A DNA stretch of 41,502 bases from Chloroflexota bacterium (GTDB taxonomy: Bacteria > Chloroflexota > Anaerolineae > UBA4142), in contig JACQEA010000335.1 of NCBI GenBank assembly GCA_016200825.1, forward strand, positions 1-41,502, in the 5' to 3' direction. The notes under the pieces are model-generated. The model was not told where the DNA came from. It searched no databases and saw nothing but the letters and a program-made list of their open reading frames with translations. Positions 1-7,930 of the stretch are shown piece after piece. A program made the position numbers and the translations under genes. The number at the start of each line of letters is the position of its first letter. Position 1 is the stretch's first letter.

Positions 1-98
1 ACACGACTCATCACGCGCGGCATAAAACCCGCGCGCGTTAATCGCGCGACCACTTGCTCTCCCAATACGCCGCGGCCACCGGTGACGAGAACCCGCAT
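1..98 (-). CDS. SDR-family NAD(P)-binding oxidoreductase, N-terminal fragment
   Basis: Only the first 32 codons are in the window; the gene runs off the left edge. The ATG at 98 on the minus strand opens a protein starting MRVLVTGGRGVLGEQVVARL, with the glycine-rich Rossmann motif TGGRGVLG at residues 6-13. That is typical of extended or atypical short-chain dehydrogenases (NmrA-like or NAD-dependent epimerase type). The start is supported by a good promoter immediately upstream (108-136), which would leave a 5' leader of only about 3 nt. The gene is divergent from the polysaccharide operon. Substrate cannot be judged from this fragment, and it need not belong to the glycan pathway. Family assignment is fairly sure; function is unknown. 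Confidence 0.75.
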   Translation of the reverse strand, partial: MRVLVTGGRGVLGEQVVARLTRAGFMPRVMSR

Positions 99-107
99 GA
101 TGAATGA

Positions 108-136
108 ATAATACGTTCCGCGAGCGAGTCCGTCAA
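108..136 (-). promoter_or_regulatory. sigma70-like promoter of the divergent SDR gene
   Basis: Read on the minus strand, TTGACG (136 to 131) is followed by a 17-nt spacer and TATTAT (113 to 108). This gives 5/6 matches at both the -35 and -10 boxes. The predicted transcription start, about position 101, lies only about 3 nt before the ATG at 98, so the transcript would be nearly leaderless. The -35 box sits inside the 121-144 inverted repeat. Confidence 0.6.
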
Positions 137-144
137 GTCGCTCG
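121..144. repeat. inverted repeat over the -35 of the divergent promoter (candidate operator)
   Basis: CGAGCGA (121-127) and TCGCTCG (138-144) are perfect 7-bp inverted arms with a 10-nt centre. The centre contains the minus-strand -35 hexamer (131-136). The position suits a regulator that blocks sigma-factor access. The binding protein is unknown; the winged-helix protein at 271-759 is the nearest candidate. Confidence 0.4.
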
Positions 145-216
145 GGTGTGCAAGCAAAATCATTTTGATGAGAAGGACTTTGCCCGCCAACACATCCATT
201 TCGCCACGTGCCGCGA

Positions 217-244
217 TTGACAAAACCAAAATTTGAGTTAAAAT
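217..244 (+). promoter_or_regulatory. sigma70-like promoter of the polysaccharide operon
   Basis: A perfect -35 TTGACA (217-222) is followed by a 16-nt spacer and TAAAAT (239-244, 5/6). The expected start of transcription is about 251. That leaves a leader of about 20 nt before the preferred ATG at 271. It is the best promoter seen ahead of the 35-kb run of co-directional genes and faces away from the SDR promoter. Confidence 0.65.
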
Positions 245-260
245 TCAAGTTGTGAATTTT
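240..260. promoter_or_regulatory. palindromic operator candidate over -10/+1 of the operon promoter
   Basis: AAAATTCA (240-247) and TGAATTTT (253-260) are perfect 8-bp inverted arms separated by AGTTG. The site covers most of the -10 hexamer and the predicted transcription start of the operon. It lies directly ahead of a winged-helix regulator gene, the usual arrangement for an autoregulatory repressor site in MarR-like systems. Symmetry and position are seen directly; repressor identity is inferred. Confidence 0.5.
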
Positions 261-270
261 GGAAAGTGAA

Positions 271-759
271 ATGGCTGAGCCCAAACCGATTCCTTTGGAA
301 CATGATCTACAATTGCTAGAGACAATCGAGCAAAACCCAAATGTCACTCAGGCAGACCTCGCCGCGCAGTTGGGTATTGCGGTTGGCACAGTCAATTGGT
401 ACATCAAGCGGATGATGTCAAAGGGCTATGTCAAAATTCGTCAACTCGAACGCAGGCGATTGTTGTATCTCATCACGCCGCGCGGAATTCTTAGAAAGTC
501 TAAACTGGGTATCGCGTATTTGAAAGTTTCTATGCAATTGTACCGAGAGACGCGCATCCAAGCCACCCAATTGTTGAAGCGCGCGCGGGCCGCAGGGTTT
601 GATGAGATTTCCATTCAGGCAGATGGAGATCTAGCAGAAATTTGTCGGCTGACTTGTTTGGAACAAGGCATTTCGTTAGCGAAATCCACGCGTAAGAATA
701 TTGTGCCGCGGATTTCTTGGGTGGGCATGCGCATGAAATTAGAAATACCGGAAAAATGA
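271..759 (+). CDS. winged helix-turn-helix (MarR-like) transcriptional regulator of the polysaccharide operon
   Basis: The 162-aa protein has an N-terminal winged helix at about residues 12-70, including the helix-turn-helix TQADLAAQLGIAVGTVNWYI and a wing running into YLITPRG. This layout resembles the MarR-like regulators often found at the head of exopolysaccharide clusters. Residues 100-135 contain a short segment like nucleotide-binding sensor domains (ISIQADGDLAEICRL), too degenerate to assign. I prefer the ATG at 271, preceded by GGAAAG at 261-266. A TTG at 259 is also open but lies inside the palindrome and would leave a leader of about 8 nt. The gene overlaps the next one by 4 nt (ATGA), so it is the first gene of the operon. 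It probably acts on the palindrome at 240-260 (inference). Confident in family, not in effector. Confidence 0.8.
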   Translation: MAEPKPIPLEHDLQLLETIEQNPNVTQADLAAQLGIAVGTVNWYIKRMMSKGYVKIRQLERRRLLYLITPRGILRKSKLGIAYLKVSMQLYRETRIQATQLLKRARAAGFDEISIQADGDLAEICRLTCLEQGISLAKSTRKNIVPRISWVGMRMKLEIPEK

Positions 760-1814
760 AAATTGTTTCGATTGTCGGCGCCCGACCGCAATTTATCAAA
801 GTGGCGGTCGTGAGCCGCGTCTTGCGCGAGCAGTTTCACGAAGTAATCTTGAATACCGGACAACATTACGATGACGGCATGTCGGGAATTTTTTTTCGCG
901 AACTGGGAATCTCCAATCCCGACTATAATTTAGGAGTGGGATCTGGCTCACACGCGAAACAAACCGGCGAAATGCTGGCGAAAATAGAAGCGGTGCTATT
1001 GAAGGAAACGCCGGATTGGGTTTTGGTTTACGGTGATACGAATTCAACGCTGGCGGGCGCGCTCGCGGCGGCGAAATTGCATGTTCCGGTTGCGCATGTC
1101 GAAGCGGGATTGCGGAGTTACAATCGCGCGATGCCGGAAGAAATCAACCGGATCGCGACCGATCATATTTCGGATTTACTTTTCTGTCCGACGTTCTCGG
1201 CAAGTGAAATTTTGCGCGGTGAAGGAATTTCGCGCGGGGTTTATGTCGTTGGCGATGTAATGTACGACGCGGTAATGAGATATCTCGCAATCGCAGAGAA
1301 ACAATCGCGGATTTTGGAAATCTTGCGAATCACACCCAAAAAATTTCTGCTCGCGACCATTCATCGCCCTTCCAATACCGACAATATTGAAAACCTGCGC
1401 GAAATTCTTTGTGCGTTTGGATCGGTGAATGAATTGATCGTGTTCCCGGTTCATCCGCGCACGCGAAAGGCAATTGAAGCGTTAGGCACGCGCGCGAATG
1501 ATAATGTGCGCTTTATCGAGCCGGTGGGATATTTAGATATGCTATGGTTAGAAAAAAACGCGCGGCTGATTCTAACTGATTCCGGCGGATTGCAAAAAGA
1601 AGCTTATGCGGTGGGTGTCCCGTGCATTACTTTACGGACGGAAACAGAATGGATCGAAACGGTCAAGACCGGATGGAATGCCGTGGTCGGAACGAATCGC
1701 GAATTAATTGTCGAGACCGTGAAAAATTTTGTCGCGCCGGATACCCATCCCGATTTGTTTGGCGATGGCCATGCAAGTGAAAAAATCGCCACGCATTTGT
1801 TGGAGTTCAAGTGA
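756..1814 (+). CDS. wecB: UDP-GlcNAc 2-epimerase family (WecB/WbpI type)
   Basis: The 352-aa protein is a non-hydrolysing UDP-N-acetylglucosamine 2-epimerase family member. Motifs are GARPQFIK (8-15), NTGQH (33-37), VYGDTNST (91-98), HVEAGLRS (114-121) followed by the MPEEINR segment, a late HPRT and the substrate loop LTDSGGLQKEA. The ATG at 756 overlaps the regulator's stop codon; an upstream in-frame start at 717 would add 13 residues before the conserved MKIVSIVG. The next four genes make up the rest of the Wbp pathway. The likely substrate is therefore UDP-2,3-diacetamido-2,3-dideoxy-glucuronic acid, inverted at C2 to the manno form as by Pseudomonas WbpI, rather than plain UDP-GlcNAc. 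Family is certain; the WbpI specificity is inferred from context. Confidence 0.92.
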   Translation: MKIVSIVGARPQFIKVAVVSRVLREQFHEVILNTGQHYDDGMSGIFFRELGISNPDYNLGVGSGSHAKQTGEMLAKIEAVLLKETPDWVLVYGDTNSTLAGALAAAKLHVPVAHVEAGLRSYNRAMPEEINRIATDHISDLLFCPTFSASEILRGEGISRGVYVVGDVMYDAVMRYLAIAEKQSRILEILRITPKKFLLATIHRPSNTDNIENLREILCAFGSVNELIVFPVHPRTRKAIEALGTRANDNVRFIEPVGYLDMLWLEKNARLILTDSGGLQKEAYAVGVPCITLRTETEWIETVKTGWNAVVGTNRELIVETVKNFVAPDTHPDLFGDGHASEKIATHLLEFK

Positions 1815-2368
1815 TTCACCCAACTGCCGAAGTTTCCGCGGATGCAATCATCGGCGAAAATACGCGAATCTGGCATAACGCCCAAGTGCGCGAACGCGTT
1901 CGGATCGGAAAGAATTGCATCATTGGAAAAGGCGTGTACGTTGATTTCGATGTGACGCTTGGCGATAACGTCAAAGTCCAAAATTATGCTTCGCTTTATC
2001 ATCCGGCGGTGATTGAAGATGGAGTTTTTGTCGGACCGTATGTCTGTCTGACGAATGACAAAAACCCGCGCGCGATCACACCGGACGGAAAAATAAAACG
2101 CGAAGGTGATTGGCAAGTTGGACAAATTGTTATTCGTTATGGCGCCGCGCTGGGCACCGGTTCAATTATTTTGTCGAATGTGAAAGTTGGAAAGTGGTCG
2201 CTGGTTGCCGCGGGAGCAGTGGTGACGCGCGATGTTCCGGATCATGCGCTCGTCATCGGAAATCCGGCCCGCCTCGCGGGGTATGTGTGCAAGCAAGCGC
2301 ATCGCATGTCGAAAATAAATGCGTCGCATTGGAAATGTTCAAAGTGCGGTGAAGAGATTGATGTGTAA
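1811..2368 (+). CDS. wbpD: left-handed beta-helix N-acetyltransferase, WbpD/WlbB type
   Basis: The 185-aa protein is built of hexapeptide repeats (IGENTRI, IGKNCII, LGDNVKV, IEDGVFV and others), forming a left-handed parallel beta-helix, with the terminal VIGNPAR segment usual for sugar acetyltransferases. Homologs WbpD/WlbB use acetyl-CoA to acetylate the 3-amino group of UDP-2-acetamido-3-amino-2,3-dideoxy-glucuronic acid. A C-terminal CSKCG pair, with an earlier Cys in YVCK, may form a small metal-binding tail (inference). The start is a GTG at 1811 whose last bases overlap the stop of the preceding epimerase (GTGA). The adjacent aminotransferase supplies exactly the amine this enzyme would need. 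Confident in fold, good in pathway role. Confidence 0.88.
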   Translation: MIHPTAEVSADAIIGENTRIWHNAQVRERVRIGKNCIIGKGVYVDFDVTLGDNVKVQNYASLYHPAVIEDGVFVGPYVCLTNDKNPRAITPDGKIKREGDWQVGQIVIRYGAALGTGSIILSNVKVGKWSLVAAGAVVTRDVPDHALVIGNPARLAGYVCKQAHRMSKINASHWKCSKCGEEIDV

Positions 2369-2428
2369 AATGATTTATCCGAAGAAAAAAATTCCAGAAA
2401 AAATTTCATCGGACACGATGAGGCAAGC

Positions 2429-3496
2429 GTGATTCCGATTTCAAAGCCGTTGATGGGCGACGAAGAAAAAAATGCCGTGAGCGCCGTTCTGAAATCCGGG
2501 CAACTCGCGCAAGGCGCGCGCGTCAAAGAGTTTGAAGAAAAATTCGCGGCGTATTGCGGCGTGAAGCACGCGATTGCAACTTCGTCCGGGACAACTGCGC
2601 TGTGGCTGGCATTGCTCGCTCACGATATTGGACCTGGCGACGAGGTGATCACATCGCCGTTCACATTTATTGCTTCCGCTAATTCGATTTTGTACGCAGG
2701 CGCGAAGCCGGTCTTTGCCGACATTGATGCAGAAACTTTTAATCTAAATCCCGAACTGATCGAAACAAAAATTACGCCGCGCACCAAAGCCATTATGCCA
2801 ATTCATTTGTTTGGCTATGTGTGCGATATGGAAGCCTTGAGCAAAATCGCGCGCAAACATAATTTGGCAATTATCGAAGACGCGTGTCAAGCACACGGTG
2901 CGGCGCAAAACGGCAAGCGCGCGGGAAGTTTTGGGACGGGTTGTTTCTCTTTTTACGCGACCAAAAATATGACGACCGGTGAAGGCGGGATGACCACGAC
3001 CGACGATGATCAAATTGCTGACCGCGCGCGATTATTGCGCGCGCATGGAATGCGCGTGCGGTACTACCATGAATCGCTCGGCTATAATTTTCGTCTCACC
3101 GATATTCAAGCCGCGATCGGGGTCGCGCAGCTGGAAAAATTAGATGGGTTCAACGAAAGCCGCAGCGCGAACGCGGCATATTTAAACGAACATCTCGAAA
3201 GCGTTAGCATCCCTCAAATCAAGCGCGGTTATCGTCACGTTTTCCATCAATATACGATTCGCGTTAAAGACAATCGCGATGAGTTGCAAAAAAAGTTAGA
3301 GCAAGCCGGAATTGGCACGGGCGTTTTTTATCCGGTGCCAGTTCATCAACAACCAGTCTATCGCAACTTGGGTTATCGCGAGGCGTTGCCCGTTTCCGAA
3401 ACCGTGAGCCAGCAAGTTCTTTCACTTCCGATTCATCCCGCGCTGAGTCGAGACGATCTTGCGTTGATCGCGCAAAAGGTAAATGAATTGTGTTAA
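2429..3496 (+). CDS. wbpE: DegT/DnrJ/EryC1/StrS aminotransferase, WbpE type
   Basis: The 355-aa protein is a PLP-dependent sugar aminotransferase of the DegT family. It has IPISKPLMGDEEK at the start, SSGTTAL in the cofactor phosphate site, the VIEDACQAHG aspartate motif and the Schiff-base lysine in ATKNMTTGEGG (Lys179). WbpE-type enzymes transfer an amino group from glutamate to C3 of the 3-keto sugar made by WbpB. The GTG start at 2429 is well supported by a GATGAGG ribosome-binding site 5 nt upstream. The 60-nt gap before it is the only break within this five-gene pathway. The next gene overlaps it by 7 nt. Family is certain; 3-amino specificity is inferred from gene context. Confidence 0.9.
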   Translation: MIPISKPLMGDEEKNAVSAVLKSGQLAQGARVKEFEEKFAAYCGVKHAIATSSGTTALWLALLAHDIGPGDEVITSPFTFIASANSILYAGAKPVFADIDAETFNLNPELIETKITPRTKAIMPIHLFGYVCDMEALSKIARKHNLAIIEDACQAHGAAQNGKRAGSFGTGCFSFYATKNMTTGEGGMTTTDDDQIADRARLLRAHGMRVRYYHESLGYNFRLTDIQAAIGVAQLEKLDGFNESRSANAAYLNEHLESVSIPQIKRGYRHVFHQYTIRVKDNRDELQKKLEQAGIGTGVFYPVPVHQQPVYRNLGYREALPVSETVSQQVLSLPIHPALSRDDLALIAQKVNELC

Positions 3497-4488
3497 AGGT
3501 CGGGGTGATCGGCGTTGGCGCGATGGGGCGCAATCACACGCGAATTTATTCAGAATTAGAGAATGTGGAATTCAGCGCGGTCGCGGACGCGAGCGCCGAG
3601 TTGACTCGGAAAATTGCAAATCAATACCGAGTCCGCGCGTACACCGATTATCGCGAGATGCTGAGCCACGAAAATTTGCAAGCGGTGTCGGTTGCGGTGC
3701 CGACGCGATTGCATCGCGAAGTTGCCGAAGCCGCGCTGAATGCGGGCGTGGCGGTGTTAGTAGAAAAGCCGATTGCCGCGACAATCGAAGACGCGCGCGC
3801 AATGATCGCGATGGCGCAAAAAAACAAATTGCTGTTGATGGTGGGGCACGTTGAACGATGGAATCCCGCGGTCGTCGCGTTGAAATCGCGATTGCAAAGC
3901 GGCGCACTCGGAAAAATTTTTCAGATTCACGCGCAACGTCTGGGTCCGTTTCCGGCGCGCGTGCGCGATGTGGGCGTGGTGCTTGATCTCGCCACACACG
4001 ATCTCGATGTAATGCGCTTTCTGACCGAATCGAACGCGACGCGCGTTTACGCGGAGACGGCGCGCCGCATTCATACCGATCACGAAGATTTGCTTTCCGG
4101 GATTGTTGCCTTTGCCAGCGGCACCGTCGGCGTTTTAGATATTAATTGGCTGACGCCAACCAAAGTGCGCGTGTTATCCGTCACCGGCGAGCGCGGGATG
4201 TTCGCGGTAAATTATTTGACGCAAGAATTGTGGTTTTATCGGAATGATATGTACTCTTCCGATGAATGGGATAGTTTGCGGACGTTGCGCGGTGTGAGCG
4301 AAGGAGATATGATCAAGATTCGAATTGATACGCGCGAGCCGCTCAAAGTTGAATTGCAAGCATTTCTCGCGTGTGTTGAGCAAAACGCGCCGGCACCGGT
4401 GAATGGCGAAGATGGTTTGTATGCGTTGCAACTCGCGCAAGCCTTGGTAGAATCGGGACAGACGCATCAGGTGATCGAAATAAAATGA
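3490..4488 (+). CDS. wbpB: Gfo/Idh/MocA oxidoreductase, WbpB type
   Basis: The 332-aa protein has an N-terminal Rossmann domain (VIGVGAMGRNH near residues 5-15) and the diagnostic EKPIA motif (92-96), whose lysine is the usual catalytic residue of the Gfo/Idh/MocA family. A C-terminal alpha/beta domain follows. WbpB-type members oxidise C3 of UDP-N-acetylglucosaminuronic acid, coupled to 2-oxoglutarate reduction, producing the keto substrate for WbpE. The GTG at 3490 lies inside the end of the aminotransferase gene. The stop overlaps the ATG of the dehydrogenase that makes its substrate, consistent with tight co-translation. Confident in family and, from the complete pathway around it, in role. 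Confidence 0.88.
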   Translation: MLKVGVIGVGAMGRNHTRIYSELENVEFSAVADASAELTRKIANQYRVRAYTDYREMLSHENLQAVSVAVPTRLHREVAEAALNAGVAVLVEKPIAATIEDARAMIAMAQKNKLLLMVGHVERWNPAVVALKSRLQSGALGKIFQIHAQRLGPFPARVRDVGVVLDLATHDLDVMRFLTESNATRVYAETARRIHTDHEDLLSGIVAFASGTVGVLDINWLTPTKVRVLSVTGERGMFAVNYLTQELWFYRNDMYSSDEWDSLRTLRGVSEGDMIKIRIDTREPLKVELQAFLACVEQNAPAPVNGEDGLYALQLAQALVESGQTHQVIEIK

Positions 4489-5804
4489 ACCGCGAATTGC
4501 TGGGGAGGATTCAATCGCGTTCCGCGAATCTCGCGGTGATTGGATTGGGTTATGTTGGCTTGCCCGTCGCGGCATTGTTTGCGCGCGCGGGTTTCGATGT
4601 GGTCGGAATTGATGTCGTTGAAAAGAAAATTTCCAAAATTAATTCAGGAATCTCGCCGATTGAAGGTCAAGAACCGGGACTTGCAGACCTGCTCAAGCAA
4701 GTAGTTTCATCCGGGAAATTTCGCGCGACGAAGGATTACACTGCGTGTCAGAACGCGGATTGCGTTTTTATCGCGGTTGAAACGCCGGTGGATGAGGTCA
4801 CGAAAAAACCTGACTATGTTGCGCTGCGCGGCGCGCTCGCGAGTTTAGGTCAAAATCTAAAACGCGGCGCGCTCGTGATTGTCGAATCCACGATTGCACC
4901 GCGCACAATGCAAGATGTGGTATTGCCAACGATTGAAAGTACGTCAGGGTTGAAAGCGAACGCGGATTTTTTTCTCGTTCATTGTCCCGAACGATTGACG
5001 CCGGGAAAATTAATTTTGAATATCGAAACAATGGCGCGCGTGGTTGGCGGAATGACGCGCGATGCGGCAGAAATCGCGGCAACACTTTATCGCTATGTGG
5101 TGAAAGGTGAATTGGATTTGACCGATTGCCTGACCGCAGAATTAGTCAAGACAACCGAGAACGCGTATCGCGATGTGCAAATCGCATTTGCGAATGAAGT
5201 CGCGCTCGTCTGTGAAGCGGTCGGTGGGAATGTGTGGCAAGTGCGCGAGTTGGTAAACAAATCGCCGGGACGCCATATGCTGTTGCCGGGCGCGGGTGTG
5301 GGCGGTCATTGTATTCCAAAAGATCCGTGGTTATTGATCGCAAACGCAGAGGGCGTGGACGCACCACTTATCCGCGCCGCGCGCCGCGTGAATGATTCGA
5401 TGCCGTTGCATATTGCGGATCTGGTTGTGAACGCGTTGCGCGAAGCCGGCAAGGAAATTCGCGGCGCGCGGATCGCGGTGTTGGGATACGCGTATTTGGA
5501 AAATAGTGATGACACGCGCAACTCGCCAAGCGCCGCGTTGATCGCGCGTCTGAATGAACTGGGCGCGGAAGTGCGCGTGCATGATCCGTATGTCAGTGAG
5601 TATTCAGGAGACTTGATGGAAACTTTGCGCGGCATGGATTGCGCAGTACTTATGGTCGCGCATGATGAATATCGGCAGTTAGATTTTGGCGCAATGAAAA
5701 AGCGAATGCGCGCCTCGGTGATTGTGGATGGACGGAATGAGTTTGACGCTGCAAAAATGCATAGTATGGGTTTTGTATTTCTTCAAATCGGGCAGGCGGA
5801 GTAA
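4485..5804 (+). CDS. wbpA: UDP-sugar 6-dehydrogenase, WbpA type (UDP-GlcNAc dehydrogenase)
   Basis: The 439-aa protein belongs to the UDP-glucose/GDP-mannose dehydrogenase family. It has the N-terminal NAD site VIGLGYVGLPVA, a central dimerisation domain with ENAYRDVQIAFANE, the catalytic cysteine in GGHCIPKDP (Cys276) and a C-terminal UDP-binding domain. The enzyme oxidises the C6 hydroxyl to a carboxylate in two NAD-dependent steps. With the four preceding genes it would make UDP-GlcNAcA, the entry compound for UDP-ManNAc3NAcA. UDP-ManNAc dehydrogenase (WecC) is the main alternative because a 2-epimerase is also present, but the accompanying WbpB, E and D types favour WbpA. The ATG overlaps the previous stop by 4 nt. 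Confidence 0.9.
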   Translation: MNRELLGRIQSRSANLAVIGLGYVGLPVAALFARAGFDVVGIDVVEKKISKINSGISPIEGQEPGLADLLKQVVSSGKFRATKDYTACQNADCVFIAVETPVDEVTKKPDYVALRGALASLGQNLKRGALVIVESTIAPRTMQDVVLPTIESTSGLKANADFFLVHCPERLTPGKLILNIETMARVVGGMTRDAAEIAATLYRYVVKGELDLTDCLTAELVKTTENAYRDVQIAFANEVALVCEAVGGNVWQVRELVNKSPGRHMLLPGAGVGGHCIPKDPWLLIANAEGVDAPLIRAARRVNDSMPLHIADLVVNALREAGKEIRGARIAVLGYAYLENSDDTRNSPSAALIARLNELGAEVRVHDPYVSEYSGDLMETLRGMDCAVLMVAHDEYRQLDFGAMKKRMRASVIVDGRNEFDAAKMHSMGFVFLQIGQAE

Positions 5805-6761
5805 TTGCAATTGGAGTTAAGCGGCAAACGAATCATGGTCATCGGCGGTGCGGGTTTGGTCGGTTCTTATATCGTGGATCACCTCACGCGCGAACCGGTT
5901 TCCGAGATCATTGTGTATGATAATTTTGTTCGAGGCACGCGTGCTAATCTGGCGGAAGCAATAAAATCGCCCAAGGTGCGAATCGTCCAAGCGTCTGTAA
6001 CTGAGCGGGATACGCTTCGTCGCGAATTGCAAGGCATAGATGGCGTGTTTTTGCTAGCGTCATTGTGGCTTGGTGAATGTGTCAATGACCCGCGCAATGC
6101 ATGGGAAGTGAATGTGATGGGATCGTGGAATGTCGTTGAGGCGTGCCACGATCTTGGTATCCAGCGCGTTGTCTATTCGTCGTCTGCCTCGGTGTACGGA
6201 AATGCGCTCGTCACTCCAATGACCGAAGATCACCCTTTCAACAATCGTACGACATACGGTGCGACCAAGATCGCGGTCGAGCAGATGTTCCGCTCGATCT
6301 ACGAACAGCATAAACTGCCATACATCGGCTATCGATATATGAACATCTATGGTCCGCGAATGGATTATGAAGGTACATACGTTAGCGTGATTATGAAAGT
6401 ACTCGACCGTATCTTTGCGGGCAAGACGCCGCTGATCTTTGGCGATGGCAAGCAAATGTACGATTTTGTGTATGTCGAAGATGTGGCACAAGCGAACATC
6501 TTGGGGATGAAAGCCGATTGCGCGGATGAATTCTTCAACATTGGAATGGGCGTGGGGACGACGATCAACGAATTGGTGGAGATACTTCTCGAATTGACCG
6601 GTTCAACGCTCAAGCCCGAGTATCGTCCGCAAGAGCAAAGTTTTGTGACGTACAGGATCGGAAGTGTTGACAAAGCAGAGCGATTGCTCGGTTTCAAAGC
6701 CAAGACTCCATTGATCGAAGGATTGCGCCGAGTAGTGGAGTGGCGTAAGAATCTGGTATGA
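5805..6761 (+). CDS. NAD-dependent epimerase/dehydratase (extended SDR)
   Basis: The 318-aa extended SDR has the nucleotide-binding motif GGAGLVG (14-20), a SSSASVYG strand and the catalytic YGATK (Tyr-x-x-x-Lys), followed by YMNIYGPR and the late DFVYVEDVA segment. The layout is that of UDP-glucose 4-epimerase-like nucleotide-sugar enzymes. The start is a TTG at 5805, directly after the dehydrogenase stop, with GGAG at 5798-5801; a second TTG at 5811 has better spacing. The next gene, a DegT aminotransferase, overlaps it by 4 nt. The two probably work in sequence to make an amino sugar different from the ManNAc3NAcA made upstream. The exact reaction cannot be read from sequence. Confidence 0.85.
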   Translation: MQLELSGKRIMVIGGAGLVGSYIVDHLTREPVSEIIVYDNFVRGTRANLAEAIKSPKVRIVQASVTERDTLRRELQGIDGVFLLASLWLGECVNDPRNAWEVNVMGSWNVVEACHDLGIQRVVYSSSASVYGNALVTPMTEDHPFNNRTTYGATKIAVEQMFRSIYEQHKLPYIGYRYMNIYGPRMDYEGTYVSVIMKVLDRIFAGKTPLIFGDGKQMYDFVYVEDVAQANILGMKADCADEFFNIGMGVGTTINELVEILLELTGSTLKPEYRPQEQSFVTYRIGSVDKAERLLGFKAKTPLIEGLRRVVEWRKNLV

Positions 6762-7930
6762 GAATTCCAATTACAAAGCCATTTTTTGGCGCAGAAGAAT
6801 TGCGGGCAATTCAAATTCCACTTGAAACCGGTTGGGTGGTGCAAGGACCCAAAGTCGCTGAGTTTGAACGCCGGTTCGCGAAGTACTCCGGCGCGTCATT
6901 CGCGTTGGCGACGACCTCTTGCACGAGCGCGCTCCACCTTGCAATGGTCGCGCTGGGAGTTGGGCCGGGCGATGAAGTGATTATCCCTTCTTTTACGTGG
7001 GTCGCCACGGCGAACGTGGTAGAAATGCAAGGCGCGCGTCCGGTGATTGTAGACATTGACCTGCGCGACTTTAACATCGCAGTGGATCAAATTGAACGCG
7101 CGATTACGGCGCGTACGAAAGTCATTATGCCGGTTTCACTTTTTGGAGTCAGCGCGCCGATGCAACCGATCTTGGAGGTCGCGCGCCAACACGGCTTGAA
7201 GGTTGTCGAAGACGCGGCGTGCGCGACCGGCGCATGGTATGACGGTCATCATGCCGGCACGCTCGCTGACATTGGCTGTTTTAGTTTCCATCCGCGCAAA
7301 GCGATTACCACCGGCGAAGGCGGGTTGCTGATCACGCAAGACGCCGGTATCGCGAAATGCGTTCAATCCTTGCGTGATCACGGCGCATCCAAAAGTGATT
7401 TAGCGTGGCATGAGTCCGCGCATAGTTACCAGTTGCCCGACTTTGACATGGTGGGCTACAATTATCGGATGACGGATTTGCAGGGCTCTTTGGACGTAGC
7501 CCAGATGGAACGACTCGAATGGATTTTGGAGCAACGCACCAAAAGGGCGCAACGGTACGATCAGTTTCTGAAAGAGATCGAGTGGTTACGTCCGCAGGCG
7601 TTGCCCTCCAATTGCAAACACGGTTATCAATCCTACGTTTGCTTACTGCATACTCAAACACCGACACTGTTGAATTGGCAACGTCTGCACGCGCAACGCA
7701 ATGCTTTGATGGACGCACTCGAAGCGGCGGGGATCGCGACGCGTCCCGGCACGCACGCCGTTCATCTGCTCGGTTTTTACCGCGAAAAATATGAAATCCA
7801 GCCGGAAGATTTTCCGAACGCACTCTTTGCCGACAAATTGACTCTGACACTTCCATTGTACGCGCAAATGACGGACGAGGAGCAAGATTACGTCATCACG
7901 CATTTGCTCAAGAACAGTCCAAAAATATGA
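6758..7930 (+). CDS. DegT/DnrJ/EryC1/StrS aminotransferase
   Basis: The 390-aa PLP-dependent sugar aminotransferase has IPITKPFFGAEE at the N-terminus, TTSCTSALHLA in the phosphate-binding turn, VVEDAACATGA, and the Schiff-base lysine in HPRKAITTGEGG (Lys181). It is clearly different from the other two DegT proteins in the window (2429-3496 and 32590-33738). Three separate amino-sugar branches are therefore suggested. It is translationally coupled to the SDR upstream (ATGA overlap) and probably aminates the keto product of that enzyme or of a shared 4,6-dehydratase. Perosamine-type 4-amination is one option but is not proven. An acetyltransferase (12512-13078) and a WbqC-like protein (13068-13775) downstream could acylate the product. 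Confidence 0.87.
   Translation: MRIPITKPFFGAEELRAIQIPLETGWVVQGPKVAEFERRFAKYSGASFALATTSCTSALHLAMVALGVGPGDEVIIPSFTWVATANVVEMQGARPVIVDIDLRDFNIAVDQIERAITARTKVIMPVSLFGVSAPMQPILEVARQHGLKVVEDAACATGAWYDGHHAGTLADIGCFSFHPRKAITTGEGGLLITQDAGIAKCVQSLRDHGASKSDLAWHESAHSYQLPDFDMVGYNYRMTDLQGSLDVAQMERLEWILEQRTKRAQRYDQFLKEIEWLRPQALPSNCKHGYQSYVCLLHTQTPTLLNWQRLHAQRNALMDALEAAGIATRPGTHAVHLLGFYREKYEIQPEDFPNALFADKLTLTLPLYAQMTDEEQDYVITHLLKNSPKI

Noticed and set aside
2369..2428. 60-nt gap as a terminator or riboswitch
   Set aside because: Only an A-rich stretch and the ribosome-binding site of the aminotransferase; no stable stem was found.
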